Shown piece by piece: positions 33,773 to 42,792 of a stretch of 64,000 nucleotides of DNA. The stretch's first letter is position 1. Each line of letters begins with the position of its first letter. Below the pieces are notes generated by a model. It searched no databases. It saw only the letters and a list, made by a program, of their open reading frames with translations, and was not told the origin of the DNA. The DNA lies in NCBI GenBank assembly GCA_945902075.1, contig CAMDMA010000006.1, positions 57,846 to 121,845 of the forward strand. Direction: 5' to 3'. A program made the position numbers and the translations under genes. Source of the DNA: Candidatus Kuenenia stuttgartensis. Its GTDB lineage: Bacteria > Planctomycetota > Phycisphaerae > Phycisphaerales > SM1A02.

Positions 33773-34810
33773 ATGTCCTTCCTCGAGCAGCTCCTCGCCA
33801 TCGCGCGCAACACCTTTCTTGAGTCGATCCGCCAGCCGGTCGTCCTTGTGGTGTGTGTGGCGGCAACGATCCTCATCGTTCTCAGTAACCCGTTTAGTGC
33901 ATGGACGATGCAAGACGACCAGCGCATGTTCGTCGACATCGGTCTTTCGACGGTCTTTCTCTCCACTGCCATCTTGGCCTCGTTCATCGCAACCAACGTG
34001 CTGTCGCGGGAGATCGAAAACCGGACGGTCCTCACCGTGGTGTCCAAGCCGGTACCCAGGCCAGTCTTCATCGTCGGCAAGTTTCTGGGCGTATCGCTTT
34101 CCATGGGCCTTGCGCTTGCGTACCTCGGCCTCATTTTCTCCATGGTCGAAGTGCATGGAACACTTCAAACCGTCCGTGATCCGCTTCATTTGCCCGTGAT
34201 TGTCTTCGGACTTGGCGCGTTGATCGCTGCCGTCCTCGCCGGGAGTTGGATGAACTATTTCTACGGACGCAGTTTCGCCGCGTGGACGCTGAGCCTCGCG
34301 GTTCCGTTCCTTGGGCTTGCGTATCTGCTCTGCCTGTTCTTCGATGCCGAGTGGAACTCCGTGCCACTCACCGCGCAATTTGAACTGGAGATTTGGAAAG
34401 CACTCCTTCTCATGTCGTTTGCGACGCTTGTCCTCAATGCCGTCGCGATTGCGGCGAGTACGAGGCTCGGTCAAGTGTTGACGCTCACAATTGTCGTCGG
34501 GATCTTTGTACTTGGCCTGCTCTCTGACTGGATGCTGGGCCGCGCGCTCACCGACTCAACCGCCGCAATCGCCGCAGCCGCTGAGGCGGGTACTGCTGTC
34601 ACCACGGGCCAGCGGAGCGAATGGGCGTTCTTCGCTTTCTGCCGCGCTGCGCTGCCAAACTTCCAGGTGTTCTGGCTCTCTGATGCGCTTACGCAAAAGC
34701 AGCCGATTCCTGCGGACTACATCGGCTTCGCAATCCCGTACACGCTTGCCCTTGTGACTGGGCTGCTGTCGGTCGCGACGATGTTGTTTCAGCGTCGCGA
34801 AGTGGGCTGA
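33773..34810 (+). CDS. ABC-2-type permease
   Basis: A 345-residue inner-membrane protein with about six to seven helices. The N-terminal stretch LLAIARNTFLESIRQPVVLVVCVAATILIVL and the segment ATNVLSREIENRTVLTVVSKPV are typical of ABC-2 permeases whose ATPase is a separate protein. No ATPase is next to it. It could use the ATPase at 27278-28591 or one elsewhere. It points away from the SPFH genes and ends 22 bases before a convergent gene. Confidence 0.85.
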   Translation: MSFLEQLLAIARNTFLESIRQPVVLVVCVAATILIVLSNPFSAWTMQDDQRMFVDIGLSTVFLSTAILASFIATNVLSREIENRTVLTVVSKPVPRPVFIVGKFLGVSLSMGLALAYLGLIFSMVEVHGTLQTVRDPLHLPVIVFGLGALIAAVLAGSWMNYFYGRSFAAWTLSLAVPFLGLAYLLCLFFDAEWNSVPLTAQFELEIWKALLLMSFATLVLNAVAIAASTRLGQVLTLTIVVGIFVLGLLSDWMLGRALTDSTAAIAAAAEAGTAVTTGQRSEWAFFAFCRAALPNFQVFWLSDALTQKQPIPADYIGFAIPYTLALVTGLLSVATMLFQRREVG

Positions 34811-34832
34811 ACGGCGAATACGCGCATCGCGG

Positions 34833-35483
34833 TCAGGTCGCGCGGCTCCAAGAAGCGACATCGCGGCGGACGTTCTCACGCGTCATCACGATCGACATCA
34901 CAAACGGCCAGATCGCGAATGCGAGACTTGCTCCTGCCAACCCCCAAATTGCCTTCTTCTCGATCGCGGCGCGATCCGCGATGGGCGGCAGTTGGTCCTC
35001 GCGGATCTCCGGGTTCTTCCGAAGCGATTCGCGAATCTCGGAACTCATAGTGACCTGCCAATCAACCTGTGCATTCAGGGTCACAAGCGCGGCACCGAGT
35101 CCGATGACAACCATGGTGAGCCGCGCGACTGCCCAGAAAAGTACGAGTTTCGCGCCAAGTGGGTTACGCCGCAACATCATGATCGCACCGACGGCAAGTG
35201 TGATGCCGAGCAACATCAGCACTGCAGCTTGCACGCCACCGACATACTGCACCACCTTGGGTGCCGGCGACACATCCATCCCGCCCAGTTTGAGGAGTCT
35301 GTCCGAGGCGATAGCCATGCCGGCACCAGCACCCTGCATGCAGGTTCCGAGTACACCCACCACCACTGAAATCGTGCCGAATACCGGAAGCCAGCGCGAC
35401 TGTCGCTCCGCGCGGTCATCTCCTGCGGTTGGCGGGTACGGGGCGAACGGGTCGGCTGCACCGGGAGGAGTCGGCTGGATCAT
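34833..35483 (-). CDS. Four-helix membrane protein of unknown function
   Basis: A 216-residue protein. A Pro-rich cytoplasmic N-terminus (MIQPTPPGAADPFAPYPPT) is followed by four hydrophobic helices near residues 34-55, 82-103, 112-132 and 180-200. A charged loop lies before the last helix. I do not recognise it. Pro-rich N-termini with four helices are common in planctomycete membrane proteins of unknown role. It converges with the ABC-2 permease gene, 22 bases away. Confidence 0.75.
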   Translation of the reverse strand: MIQPTPPGAADPFAPYPPTAGDDRAERQSRWLPVFGTISVVVGVLGTCMQGAGAGMAIASDRLLKLGGMDVSPAPKVVQYVGGVQAAVLMLLGITLAVGAIMMLRRNPLGAKLVLFWAVARLTMVVIGLGAALVTLNAQVDWQVTMSSEIRESLRKNPEIREDQLPPIADRAAIEKKAIWGLAGASLAFAIWPFVMSIVMTRENVRRDVASWSRAT

Positions 35484-35557
35484 CGGAGGGAAGATTCGCA
35501 GGTTTCACCGCGCGCGCAAGGAGGCACCAGACTGTGGGACCGCAAAATAGTGGTCAC

Positions 35558-35591
35558 AAAAGTAACCGGGCCCCGATCGTGCGGGGCCCGG
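35558..35591 (-). terminator. Hairpin terminator after the ClpP-like gene
   Basis: A 9-bp stem, CCGGGCCCC and GGGGCCCGG, closes an 8-base loop. On the minus strand it is followed by TACTTTTG, a weak T tract, 27 bases after the stop of the protease-like gene at 35618. Confidence 0.65.
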
Positions 35592-35617
35592 CAAATCTTC
35601 GTGGATTGAAGAGTCCT

Positions 35618-36991
35618 TTAGGAGCGATTCTTGAACTGCTTGAGTTGTCGCTGAAGGTCTTCAATCTGCTTATCCCACTGCTCAGGACTGCCCATCTGCG
35701 GCGAGTCGTAGGTCATCACTGGGAAACACTTGTCGAACCATCGACGAATTTCCTTCGCTGCCTTGATGCGCGAATTCAGTTGCGCCTCGGCGGTGGATCC
35801 ACCGGGATTCTGCATATCGGCAGCGAGTTGGAGCTTTGCCTTCTGACAATCTTTGATTGTTTTCTGCCAATTGGAGTGGATGTCGTAGCCCACTTTCGAA
35901 ACGACAACATTCTCCGGCGACAAGCTGATCAGCGCGAGTAGATCATCGAGCGTGTCAGCAGTGCCCTGCGAGAACTTGCAGTGTTCGGCGGTCGAGGCGT
36001 TCAAGGTCAGGTTTTGCACCTCGTCCGACAACTTGTACTTGCCCTCGAGGGTGTTGTACCACTTGACGTTTCCATCATCGTCTTTGTCGTAACTCAGAAG
36101 CGGCTCATTGTTGACCATCGCCTCGCCGATCCAACGGCTCCGCTTGGTTCCCTCGCACACATCTCCAACCTTCTTCTGCCACGCGACAAGTTCGCTGCCC
36201 TTGATGGACACCGTGCCCGCGAACATGGTGATCGCGCCGAGCGTGCCGACGCGTTGAAAGTAAATCTCGTTGCAGTGAAGGCTAGTGAAAGCCGCAGCAG
36301 AGATCGCCTCGTGCACCCACGCGATCAATCGATGGCGCTCACGCAATTTGTTGAGGGTTTCATCGATCTTGTCGCCCTCGGTGACGAGGCCTCCGCCACT
36401 GATCACCTCGATGATGATGATCTGTCCGGGCCCGAGCTTGTCGGCCTCTTTGCCAATCTGCTCGAGTTCCTCGTGACGAGCACCGATGCCGACCATGCCT
36501 TCCCACGGCAGAACGAAGATCGCGGGCTTCTGCTTTCCGTCGGCGGTTGTTGCCGAGGGAGTTGATGTGGTGCTCGAGGCAACTTTCGACGAAGTGCCGC
36601 TTGGTTTCGGGGGCGCACTCTTCGATGGAACAGAACCACCAGAAGCGGGCTTGACGTCGACCGCATCAAGCGGCTCGATCTTTTTGATGTCGAAGATGGT
36701 CTTCTCGACCCTCTTGCCATTCTCAGTGACTTCAAGCCGAATGTACGACTTGTCGAGTTTCAAAATCTTTCCTTCAGCGACAAGTTCCCCGCTTCCACTC
36801 GTCGCGCCAGACTTGTTCGCCACGACATAGGTCACGCGCACCATCGCGCCGACCTCGCCGCGCCAGGTGGCTCCATTCGTGAGTTTGACGTCACCTGCGA
36901 AGGCAACTCCACCGATGGCAGTGCCCCCGAAGAGGATCGCAAGTGCGATGGCGGACGAAGCAATGGTGTGCATGCTTAGTGTGTGCTTCAT
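35618..36991 (-). CDS. Exported ClpP/SppA/NfeD-like serine protease homologue (with candidate Ser)
   Basis: A 457-residue exported protein. A signal peptide (about 1-32) leads to a beta-rich domain (34-105) and a Ser/Thr/Pro linker. The ClpP-fold domain then starts near residue 155 (KPAIFVLPWEGMVG), with GPGQIIIIEVISGGGLVTEGDKI as the oxyanion strand. HEAISAAAFTSLHCNEIYF follows, aligning with the SppA/NfeD motif that carries the nucleophilic serine; here that is S231. Family members cut membrane proteins and signal peptides, and NfeD-type proteases partner with SPFH stomatins. ATG 36991 is used; longer forms overlap the next gene. Confidence 0.8.
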   Translation of the reverse strand: MKHTLSMHTIASSAIALAILFGGTAIGGVAFAGDVKLTNGATWRGEVGAMVRVTYVVANKSGATSGSGELVAEGKILKLDKSYIRLEVTENGKRVEKTIFDIKKIEPLDAVDVKPASGGSVPSKSAPPKPSGTSSKVASSTTSTPSATTADGKQKPAIFVLPWEGMVGIGARHEELEQIGKEADKLGPGQIIIIEVISGGGLVTEGDKIDETLNKLRERHRLIAWVHEAISAAAFTSLHCNEIYFQRVGTLGAITMFAGTVSIKGSELVAWQKKVGDVCEGTKRSRWIGEAMVNNEPLLSYDKDDDGNVKWYNTLEGKYKLSDEVQNLTLNASTAEHCKFSQGTADTLDDLLALISLSPENVVVSKVGYDIHSNWQKTIKDCQKAKLQLAADMQNPGGSTAEAQLNSRIKAAKEIRRWFDKCFPVMTYDSPQMGSPEQWDKQIEDLQRQLKQFKNRS

Positions 36992-37085
36992 TGGATGGTT
37001 CCGAGTACCGCGACGCGCATGTCGCGGGAATGAATCAGTTGAGCGTCGGACAATTCCGGGTTGATCGTGCATGGAGAAGTGAGGA

Positions 37086-38273
37086 TTAGCCGCCGAGTCC
37101 CTTTGCGCCGCCGCCGCCAGCGCCGCGTCCGCCGCCGCCACCATTTTGGCGCCCGCCCTTTTCGGCATCGCGCTGACGCTGGATGTCCTTCTTGATGTCA
37201 TCGACCGCGCGTTCGAGTGCGGTGAGTGAAACACCGCGCTGCGCCAACTCGCGACGCTTTTCAATCATTGGAAAACGCTTCAGCAGAGCGATCGTCTTTT
37301 CATACAAACTCTTGCGCTTGCCGAGTCCAACAACCGAGTCCTCGGTCTCCTGCGCCTCCTCGAGGTTCTCGAAGCAGGACTTCATTGCCTTGCGCCACTC
37401 CTCGCTGAATTGCTTTGCGAGTTTCTCGCCAGTTTCGATCTTGACATACTCGCGGTAGCCGAGCAAGAACATCAGGTCATCGAGGCTGTCGGCGGTACCG
37501 TCAGAGAGCATGGAGTCTTCTGCAAGCTGCGCGCGGAAACTTGCGCACGCGCCCTCGTTGCTGTCGACCACCCAAGTACCCGAGGTGTCGCCGAGCCACT
37601 TTGCGCTTCGGCCTTCGAAGTTCACCGAGAGCTTATTCTCGGCAAAGATCATCGAGTCGGCGAGTTCAACCGGATAGCCGCCAAGCTCGCTCATGCCCTT
37701 CATGATGCCGGTCCAAGCAGCGATCATCTTGGAGCGCACATCGTCGTCCTCCCACTGCGCAGCGACCATCTCCTTAAACTGATTGAGACCGCCAAGGCGC
37801 GCGTCGGATTCCATGTACATGCGCGGCCAAGCGAGCGCATAGAGGCTCGAAACCCCGACGGCGTCGCTGATCCACATCACCTGCGGCAACTTACGAAACT
37901 CCTCGCGGAGACCCTTCACCATCTCGCGGTAGGCAGTGATCTCGCCGAGGATTCCGAACTCGTTGGCATCATCGTCTTTGAGGTAGTCATTGGTGTTGAC
38001 ATCCGCGCTCTTCAACTTGAAGACGATGATGTCTGGCTGCTGCTTATTCACATCCTCCTTGAGGATCTTGAACAGGCTTTCCGAAATGTCCGTGCCCATC
38101 TGGCCCTCCATCGGGAACACGTATACCTTCGGCGAGTTGAGCGTCGAGGGAAGCGGCACTTCAGCAGCCTGCGGGGCCAGCACTGGCGCTGCAGCGATGC
38201 CAAGGAGCGTTGTAGAAACAACCGCTGCGAGAACTGCGGCGGTACGGAGGGTGATTTGCGTCGGATTGCGCAT
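37086..38273 (-). CDS. Exported ClpP/SppA-like protein, catalytic Ser not conserved
   Basis: A 395-residue paralogue of the preceding gene, also with a signal peptide (about 1-38). The ClpP-like core starts near residue 49 (KVYVFPMEGQMG) and continues with DIIVFKLKSADVNTNDYL and ISDAVGVSSLYALAWPRMYM. Where the paralogue has S231, this protein has a glycine (G140), with two serines shifted by two and three positions. The C-terminus is Gly-rich (GGGGGRGAGGGG). It may be a pseudoprotease or use another serine. It lies 94 bases from its paralogue. Confidence 0.8.
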   Translation of the reverse strand: MRNPTQITLRTAAVLAAVVSTTLLGIAAAPVLAPQAAEVPLPSTLNSPKVYVFPMEGQMGTDISESLFKILKEDVNKQQPDIIVFKLKSADVNTNDYLKDDDANEFGILGEITAYREMVKGLREEFRKLPQVMWISDAVGVSSLYALAWPRMYMESDARLGGLNQFKEMVAAQWEDDDVRSKMIAAWTGIMKGMSELGGYPVELADSMIFAENKLSVNFEGRSAKWLGDTSGTWVVDSNEGACASFRAQLAEDSMLSDGTADSLDDLMFLLGYREYVKIETGEKLAKQFSEEWRKAMKSCFENLEEAQETEDSVVGLGKRKSLYEKTIALLKRFPMIEKRRELAQRGVSLTALERAVDDIKKDIQRQRDAEKGGRQNGGGGGRGAGGGGAKGLGG

Positions 38274-38465
38274 CGTGGCTCGCGTGAGAGGGGCGGGTGA
38301 GGCCGAGAGGTGAGAAACGAAAGGAGAGCTGACGGACTCGCGGGGCTGACACGAATCGGCCCGCGCGTTGAAGGGCGGATCCCGTCTTCGACGGAAAGTC
38401 CGCGTGGGCCATCTTACGGCCACCACTGCGGGGGTTGCGCGACAAATTGAGATGGGGCAGACGAA

Positions 38466-39839
38466 TTATTTGGCGGCCGGAGGTGTAGCGCGTTGGCCAC
38501 CTTCGGCGTCGTGGTTTCGAGCCTTCTGACCGCGAAGCGCTTCTTCCGCAGTGTGCGCGAGTTCACGCGCGAGCGCGAGCGCGCTCCGAGTATCGACCAC
38601 CCGACCTTCGATCTGCGCATCAAGCGCCGCCTCAAGAATCAACTTGAATCGCGGCCCGGCATGCATCCCATCCTCAAGGAGCATCCGGCCATCGAGAAGC
38701 GGCTCGGGGAGCTGCCGATTGGGAAGTTCCCGGTCCGCCTGAATCCGCCATCGGGCCGCATCCATTGGCGTTTCTGCGCGGAGAATCTCGAGGGCCGCAT
38801 CGAAGCCGGGCCGAGCGGCCACGCGGACCCGACCGGCAAGCGGGAGTCGATCGAACGAAGAAAGAAGCGTCTCGCGTTGCCGAAGCGTGGAAAGCACCGC
38901 AAAGGTCTCCTCGTTCGAGAGGACAAGTTTGGCGCGGAGCACCCCTACCGCCCGCTCCAATTCGGCGTCCAAGGGCCGCGGAATCGATCCCCCGCCCGCA
39001 GGCGCATTCCGATCGAGCCACCATGCGGCCAAGGCAACCTCAAACTTTGACACGCCAACACTTGGTGACCGCTGACTCTCAATACCAAGCCCCTCAATGA
39101 CTACGCCGCCGAGCCGAATCCAATCGTGTGGCTGCGCTTGGCAACCAAAAACCGCCTCATCGAGCCCAAAGCGTTCGATCAAACGCGCTGCTTGAAGGCG
39201 GCTGGGATCTCGAAGCATCCGCCGAACCTCGTCACCGGTTCGCTCGGCACTCACCGCTGCCAGTTCACGCGCATGGATTTCGATTGCCCGCGCGGTTTCG
39301 GGATCGATCACAAAACCAAACCTCGCCGCAAAGCGCACGGCTCGGAGCATGCGCAGTCGATCCTCGCGAATGCGCTCGTGCGGATGACCGACTGCACGCA
39401 GGATTTTCGCGGCAAAGTCTGCGCGGCCATCGACGTAATCGATGATGTCACCAGTATCCGGCCGCTGAAAAAGCGCGTTGATCGTAAAGTCGCGACGCTG
39501 CGCATCGGCGCGCGCATCGCTGAAGCGCACGCCAGACGGACGCCGACCATCAAGATATTCCTCATCCTCCCGAAAAGTCGCTACTTCGAAGGTGTATCCC
39601 GCGTGGCGAACGAGCATCACACCAAAGGACTCGCCGACGCCGCGCGCCTTCGGGAAAACGGCGCGAATCTCTTCCGGTGTCGCGCTGGTCGCGATATCGA
39701 AGTCCTTCGGCTCATCGCCAAGCAAAAGGTCGCGAACGCAACCGCCCGCGAACAATGCTTCATGCCCAGCTTGCGCGAGCACAGCCGCAACCTCGCAAGC
39801 CGCCGCACGCAGGGGTAGGCGCGGCGGAACCACGCTCAT
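38466..39839 (-). CDS. CCA tRNA nucleotidyltransferase / poly(A) polymerase family
   Basis: A 457-residue class II nucleotidyltransferase. The catalytic head has LFAGGCVRDLLLGDEPKDFDIATSA with the metal-binding D47 and D49. The neck region follows with RRDFTINALF and the flexible arm with EDRLRMLRAVRFAARFGF. CCA-adding enzymes repair tRNA 3' ends, which would matter here because the window's tRNA genes lack encoded CCA. CCA-adding and PcnB activity cannot be separated by eye. The start overlaps the PlsC stop (ATGA). Confidence 0.92.
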   Translation of the reverse strand: MSVVPPRLPLRAAACEVAAVLAQAGHEALFAGGCVRDLLLGDEPKDFDIATSATPEEIRAVFPKARGVGESFGVMLVRHAGYTFEVATFREDEEYLDGRRPSGVRFSDARADAQRRDFTINALFQRPDTGDIIDYVDGRADFAAKILRAVGHPHERIREDRLRMLRAVRFAARFGFVIDPETARAIEIHARELAAVSAERTGDEVRRMLRDPSRLQAARLIERFGLDEAVFGCQAQPHDWIRLGGVVIEGLGIESQRSPSVGVSKFEVALAAWWLDRNAPAGGGSIPRPLDAELERAVGVLRAKLVLSNEETFAVLSTLRQRETLLSSFDRLPLAGRVRVAARPGFDAALEILRAETPMDAARWRIQADRELPNRQLPEPLLDGRMLLEDGMHAGPRFKLILEAALDAQIEGRVVDTRSALALARELAHTAEEALRGQKARNHDAEGGQRATPPAAK

Positions 39840-40537
39840 TTCGACACTCCGCTCCAACGCGTGTGCTCAGCGATGGCTTCGTCATGCAACTTCGATACGG
39901 CGTCACGCATCGCGGCGAGTGCCTTGTCGGCGTCGAGTTTTGCCAATGCCTCACCTGACATCGGCTCGCCGCACAGACAGACGACCTTTCCGCGAAGCTT
40001 CGGAAATTTTCGATCCCGCGGCCACGCGTCAAAGGTCCCCTCTACCGCCATCGGGAGCACCGTAGGCTTCACGCGCTTGATCAGGAGCATGACTCCGCGC
40101 TTGAAATCCTGCATCGAACCATCCGGAGATCGCGTTCCCTCGGGGTACATGATGACGACGCGACCCGCCTCGAGTTCTGCGATGGCAGTCTTCATCGCCT
40201 CAAGGTCGCCGCCCTCGCGACGAATTGGTCGCGCACTAACCGAACGGAGGATCCAGCCAAACGGTCCGACGAAAAGGGAGTCGCGCGCGAGTGCGGTAAA
40301 TTGTCGATCCCAAACCGTCACGCCGTTGACCATCGGATCGAGAAATGACTGGTGGTTTGAGATCACAAGCAAAGCGCCCGTTCGTGGCACGCGATCGCGT
40401 CGCAGCCGCCGCAGCCGATAGCAAATCTTGAGAAGCGACCAGCAGAGAAACGCGCAGAAATCCCACCATGCGACGCGCACAAAGGTGCGGCCGGGCACGC
40501 GACGACGAAAGTCCAGCGAATTAGGGATCGGACTCAC
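39836..40537 (-). CDS. plsC: 1-acyl-sn-glycerol-3-phosphate acyltransferase
   Basis: A 233-residue membrane-associated acyltransferase. The catalytic NHQSFLD (HX4D, H62 and D67) and the later YPEGTRS motif are the LPLAT signatures. It makes phosphatidic acid from lysophosphatidic acid in phospholipid synthesis. One amphipathic or membrane segment lies near residues 25-42. The GTG start overlaps the cmk stop (GTGA), the common cmk-plsC pairing. Confidence 0.93.
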   Translation of the reverse strand: MSPIPNSLDFRRRVPGRTFVRVAWWDFCAFLCWSLLKICYRLRRLRRDRVPRTGALLVISNHQSFLDPMVNGVTVWDRQFTALARDSLFVGPFGWILRSVSARPIRREGGDLEAMKTAIAELEAGRVVIMYPEGTRSPDGSMQDFKRGVMLLIKRVKPTVLPMAVEGTFDAWPRDRKFPKLRGKVVCLCGEPMSGEALAKLDADKALAAMRDAVSKLHDEAIAEHTRWSGVSK

Positions 40538-41370
40538 GATCGATCGGCTCCGCGCCCATCATCGCAGGAGGTGTCGTCGCAGGAAGTGTCATCGCATGAA
40601 GTGTCGTCGCAGGAGGTGTCGTCGCAGGAGGTGTCGTCGCACGAACCTTCTTCCTCACAGAAGTCCCCGTCTAGTGCCGCGCTTGCTCGCATGCGCACGA
40701 TGTCTTCGAGGCGATCAATCACCTCGTCGATATCAATCGTGCTGGTGTCGACCACGTCAGCTCCGCGCGGACAGACAAGCGGACCATCCCGGCGCGACGA
40801 ATCGCGGCTATCGCGCTCGAGAATCTGCGCGAGGACCTCGGCCTCTGTCGTCTCAATTCCCTTGTTGCGAAGTTGCTCAACGCGCCGGCGCGCACGAACG
40901 TCCGGCCGCGCATCGAGATAGATTCGCACATCTGCATCTGGGAAAACCACGGATCCCTGATCGCGCCCCTCCGTCACCAGACGCGGATGCAGCGACGCGA
41001 TGCGGCGTTGCGCCTCAACCATTGCCGCACGCACGATCGGATTTTGCGCGACCGGTGTCACCGCACGCGTGACCGCCTGCGTTCGGATCCGATCGCCAAC
41101 CGCACGGCCATCCACGAGAAGCTCCGGCGGATCTTGGGTCCAATCGAAACGAATCTCAATGTCACGCACGAGCTCAGCCACGCGAACGCCATCGGCGGGA
41201 TCGATTCCGCGATCGAGCGCCTCGAGAGCAGCTGCGCGGTACATCGCTCCGGTATCGAGAAACTCAAGGCCAAGCCGCTTCGCAAGTCGATGTGCGACAG
41301 TCGACTTTCCCGTGCCAGCGGGACCGTCGATCGTCACGATGAATGCAGCGGTTGCGGACACGACTTGCAC
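40534..41370 (-). CDS. cmk: Cytidylate kinase with C-terminal CDDTS repeat tail
   Basis: A 278-residue enzyme that phosphorylates CMP and dCMP. Walker A is IDGPAGTGKST (residues 14-24), followed by EFLDTGAMYRA in the nucleotide-binding part. TEGRDQGSVVFPDADVRIYLDA and ILERDSRDSSR supply the lid. Residues to about 240 form the full kinase. After that the protein has an acidic-cysteine tail: five SCDDT pentapeptides and SCDD, then GRGADRS. Normal Cmk proteins lack this. The GTG start lies directly after the stop of the upstream gene. Confidence 0.93.
   Translation of the reverse strand: MQVVSATAAFIVTIDGPAGTGKSTVAHRLAKRLGLEFLDTGAMYRAAALEALDRGIDPADGVRVAELVRDIEIRFDWTQDPPELLVDGRAVGDRIRTQAVTRAVTPVAQNPIVRAAMVEAQRRIASLHPRLVTEGRDQGSVVFPDADVRIYLDARPDVRARRRVEQLRNKGIETTEAEVLAQILERDSRDSSRRDGPLVCPRGADVVDTSTIDIDEVIDRLEDIVRMRASAALDGDFCEEEGSCDDTSCDDTSCDDTSCDDTSCDDTSCDDGRGADRS
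40559..40648 (-). repeat. 15-bp coding tandem repeat in cmk
   Basis: Six copies of a TCGTCGCAGGAGGTG-like unit, written on the plus strand. The last is degenerate. On the coding strand they give CDDTS pentapeptides with mostly silent differences. Confidence 0.92.
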
Positions 41371-42360
41371 TCACTCCTCCTCGTCAGCACCTTCGGGCTC
41401 AAGACCTTCCTGACTCGAGAGACCCGCAAGGCCTGCAAGCCCCGCGATCTTCCCGAGCCCGGCCGCGAGGCCAGCCTCCAAATCGGTATCGCCATCGAGG
41501 TCAAGTTCTGGCTCGATCGATGCCGCCTCAAGAACACGGCGCGCCATTTCAAGTTCAGCGATGACATCAACAGCTGGCGCGGATTTGCGAGTGGACTTCT
41601 TCTTCTCACCTGCCGCGAGAGCGTCATCCTTGCCCACGAAATCAAGCGCCAGTGTGTTGCCATAACCCACGCTGCGAATACTCTCCACACACGCCTCAAG
41701 GCTATATCCGTCGTGCACCCCTGCCTTGTCGAATCCTCGAACACTCGCACAAATAGCTGGCGCATACGGCGCAAGTTTCCGGAGGGTCTTCTCGACATCA
41801 CCTGTCGCGAACGCGTGTGCAAAGCTGGGATAACTTCCTATGCGGAAACCCCCGATCTTCTTGATGAGATCGGTGAGTCTCGTCGCGTCGAAGGTCAATC
41901 CCTCGTGCGGCGCGAGCAGCAGATTGAGTTCGTAGCGATCAAGTTCTTTGAGCACGGCCTTAACGCCGGCAGTGGTTGCCTCGAACGCTTCATCAGAATC
42001 GGGCGCGGAGACGCGCACCGCAACCGACGGGCACCCAAGGCGATTCGCGGCAAGACCCAGCCTTCGAAGCCGCTCAAGGCTCTTGGCAAAGGCTGCTCCA
42101 CGCACGGTAAAGTCAATCGGCACTTCTTCCGAGAGGAGTAAAACCGGACAATGCGCTCGATCAGCCTCGTCGCGAAGCTTATCGATGTCGGGCATGCCGA
42201 AGCCCGCGAGCATGGTTGCTGGCAGATTCAGGCCCCTGAGTTGAAGGTCGGTGGCAACAAATTGTGGGACCGCGAAGATCGTCGGGCACCGAGGATCCTT
42301 TGCCGTGACGAGCGGACCCACCGAACCCGCCGAAAGTGTGAGGAGAATCTCTGGTTGCAC
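41371..42360 (-). CDS. Xylose-isomerase-like TIM-barrel protein (sugar phosphate isomerase/epimerase-like)
   Basis: A 329-residue soluble protein. The order of strands and the pieces LAANRLGCPSVAVRVSA, NLLLAPHEGLTF and LTDLIKKIGGFRIGSYPSFAHA match AP-endonuclease-2/xylose-isomerase-like TIM barrels, in which an Asp/Glu/His set binds a divalent metal. Some ligands are not obvious, so activity is uncertain. The C-terminal tail from about residue 270 is acidic and low-complexity (GLAGLAGLSSQEG). The stop is immediately followed by the cmk start. Confidence 0.75.
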   Translation of the reverse strand: MQPEILLTLSAGSVGPLVTAKDPRCPTIFAVPQFVATDLQLRGLNLPATMLAGFGMPDIDKLRDEADRAHCPVLLLSEEVPIDFTVRGAAFAKSLERLRRLGLAANRLGCPSVAVRVSAPDSDEAFEATTAGVKAVLKELDRYELNLLLAPHEGLTFDATRLTDLIKKIGGFRIGSYPSFAHAFATGDVEKTLRKLAPYAPAICASVRGFDKAGVHDGYSLEACVESIRSVGYGNTLALDFVGKDDALAAGEKKKSTRKSAPAVDVIAELEMARRVLEAASIEPELDLDGDTDLEAGLAAGLGKIAGLAGLAGLSSQEGLEPEGADEEE

Positions 42361-42792
42361 GTACTTCCCGTTGCTCTGCGTGTCGCGTCGGTCAAGATGA
42401 GCGGCTTCACCATCCGCCGCTCGGGGAGTCTACCAAGTCAGCATGGGCGGCTCGATGAGTTCATGACGCAATTGCGATGCGTCGCAGTCTTCGGCTACGA
42501 AACGACTTGGGTGGGTCAGGAAATCGGTCGGTCAAAAGAGAACACTTCACAGAATTCACTCTGGCCATTCGCGACCAACTGCCTGCGCCGCGCCAACCGC
42601 GAACCAGACGCTGCACCAGACGCACCCTGTCCATAACCGCATCGATGTGCGCCGACCATCCTTCGAAGATCGTCGCGAAATCCATCGCAAGAACCCCTCA
42701 AGCGCCCCCACCCAAACGCTCTTTTCTCGGTCCACGCTACCATTCGCGCCCCCAACCCCCGAGCCACTGATGGTTCGCTTTCGGAGTAACAC
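42361..42792. other. Intergenic region upstream of gcvH
   Basis: A gap of 432 bases between divergent genes. It probably carries promoters for both. A short minus-strand reading frame (42461-42685) is the only candidate gene. No hairpin, riboswitch fold or repeat was recognised; in particular I could not see a glycine riboswitch core. Confidence 0.5.
42461..42685 (-). CDS. Possible small protein (74 residues), doubtful
   Basis: The frame starts ATG with GGGG-rich sequence 8 bases upstream and begins MDFATIFEGWSAHIDAVMDR, which looks protein-like with an amphipathic helix. The second half is Arg-rich and less convincing. I recognise no family. It may be a real small gene or an accidental open frame in the gcvH promoter region. 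Confidence 0.3.
   Translation of the reverse strand: MDFATIFEGWSAHIDAVMDRVRLVQRLVRGWRGAGSWSRMARVNSVKCSLLTDRFPDPPKSFRSRRLRRIAIAS

Noticed and set aside
36992..37264. N-terminal extension of the ClpP-like gene
   Set aside because: It overlaps the 3' end of the paralogous gene and has no signal peptide; ATG 36991 starts a clean signal peptide.
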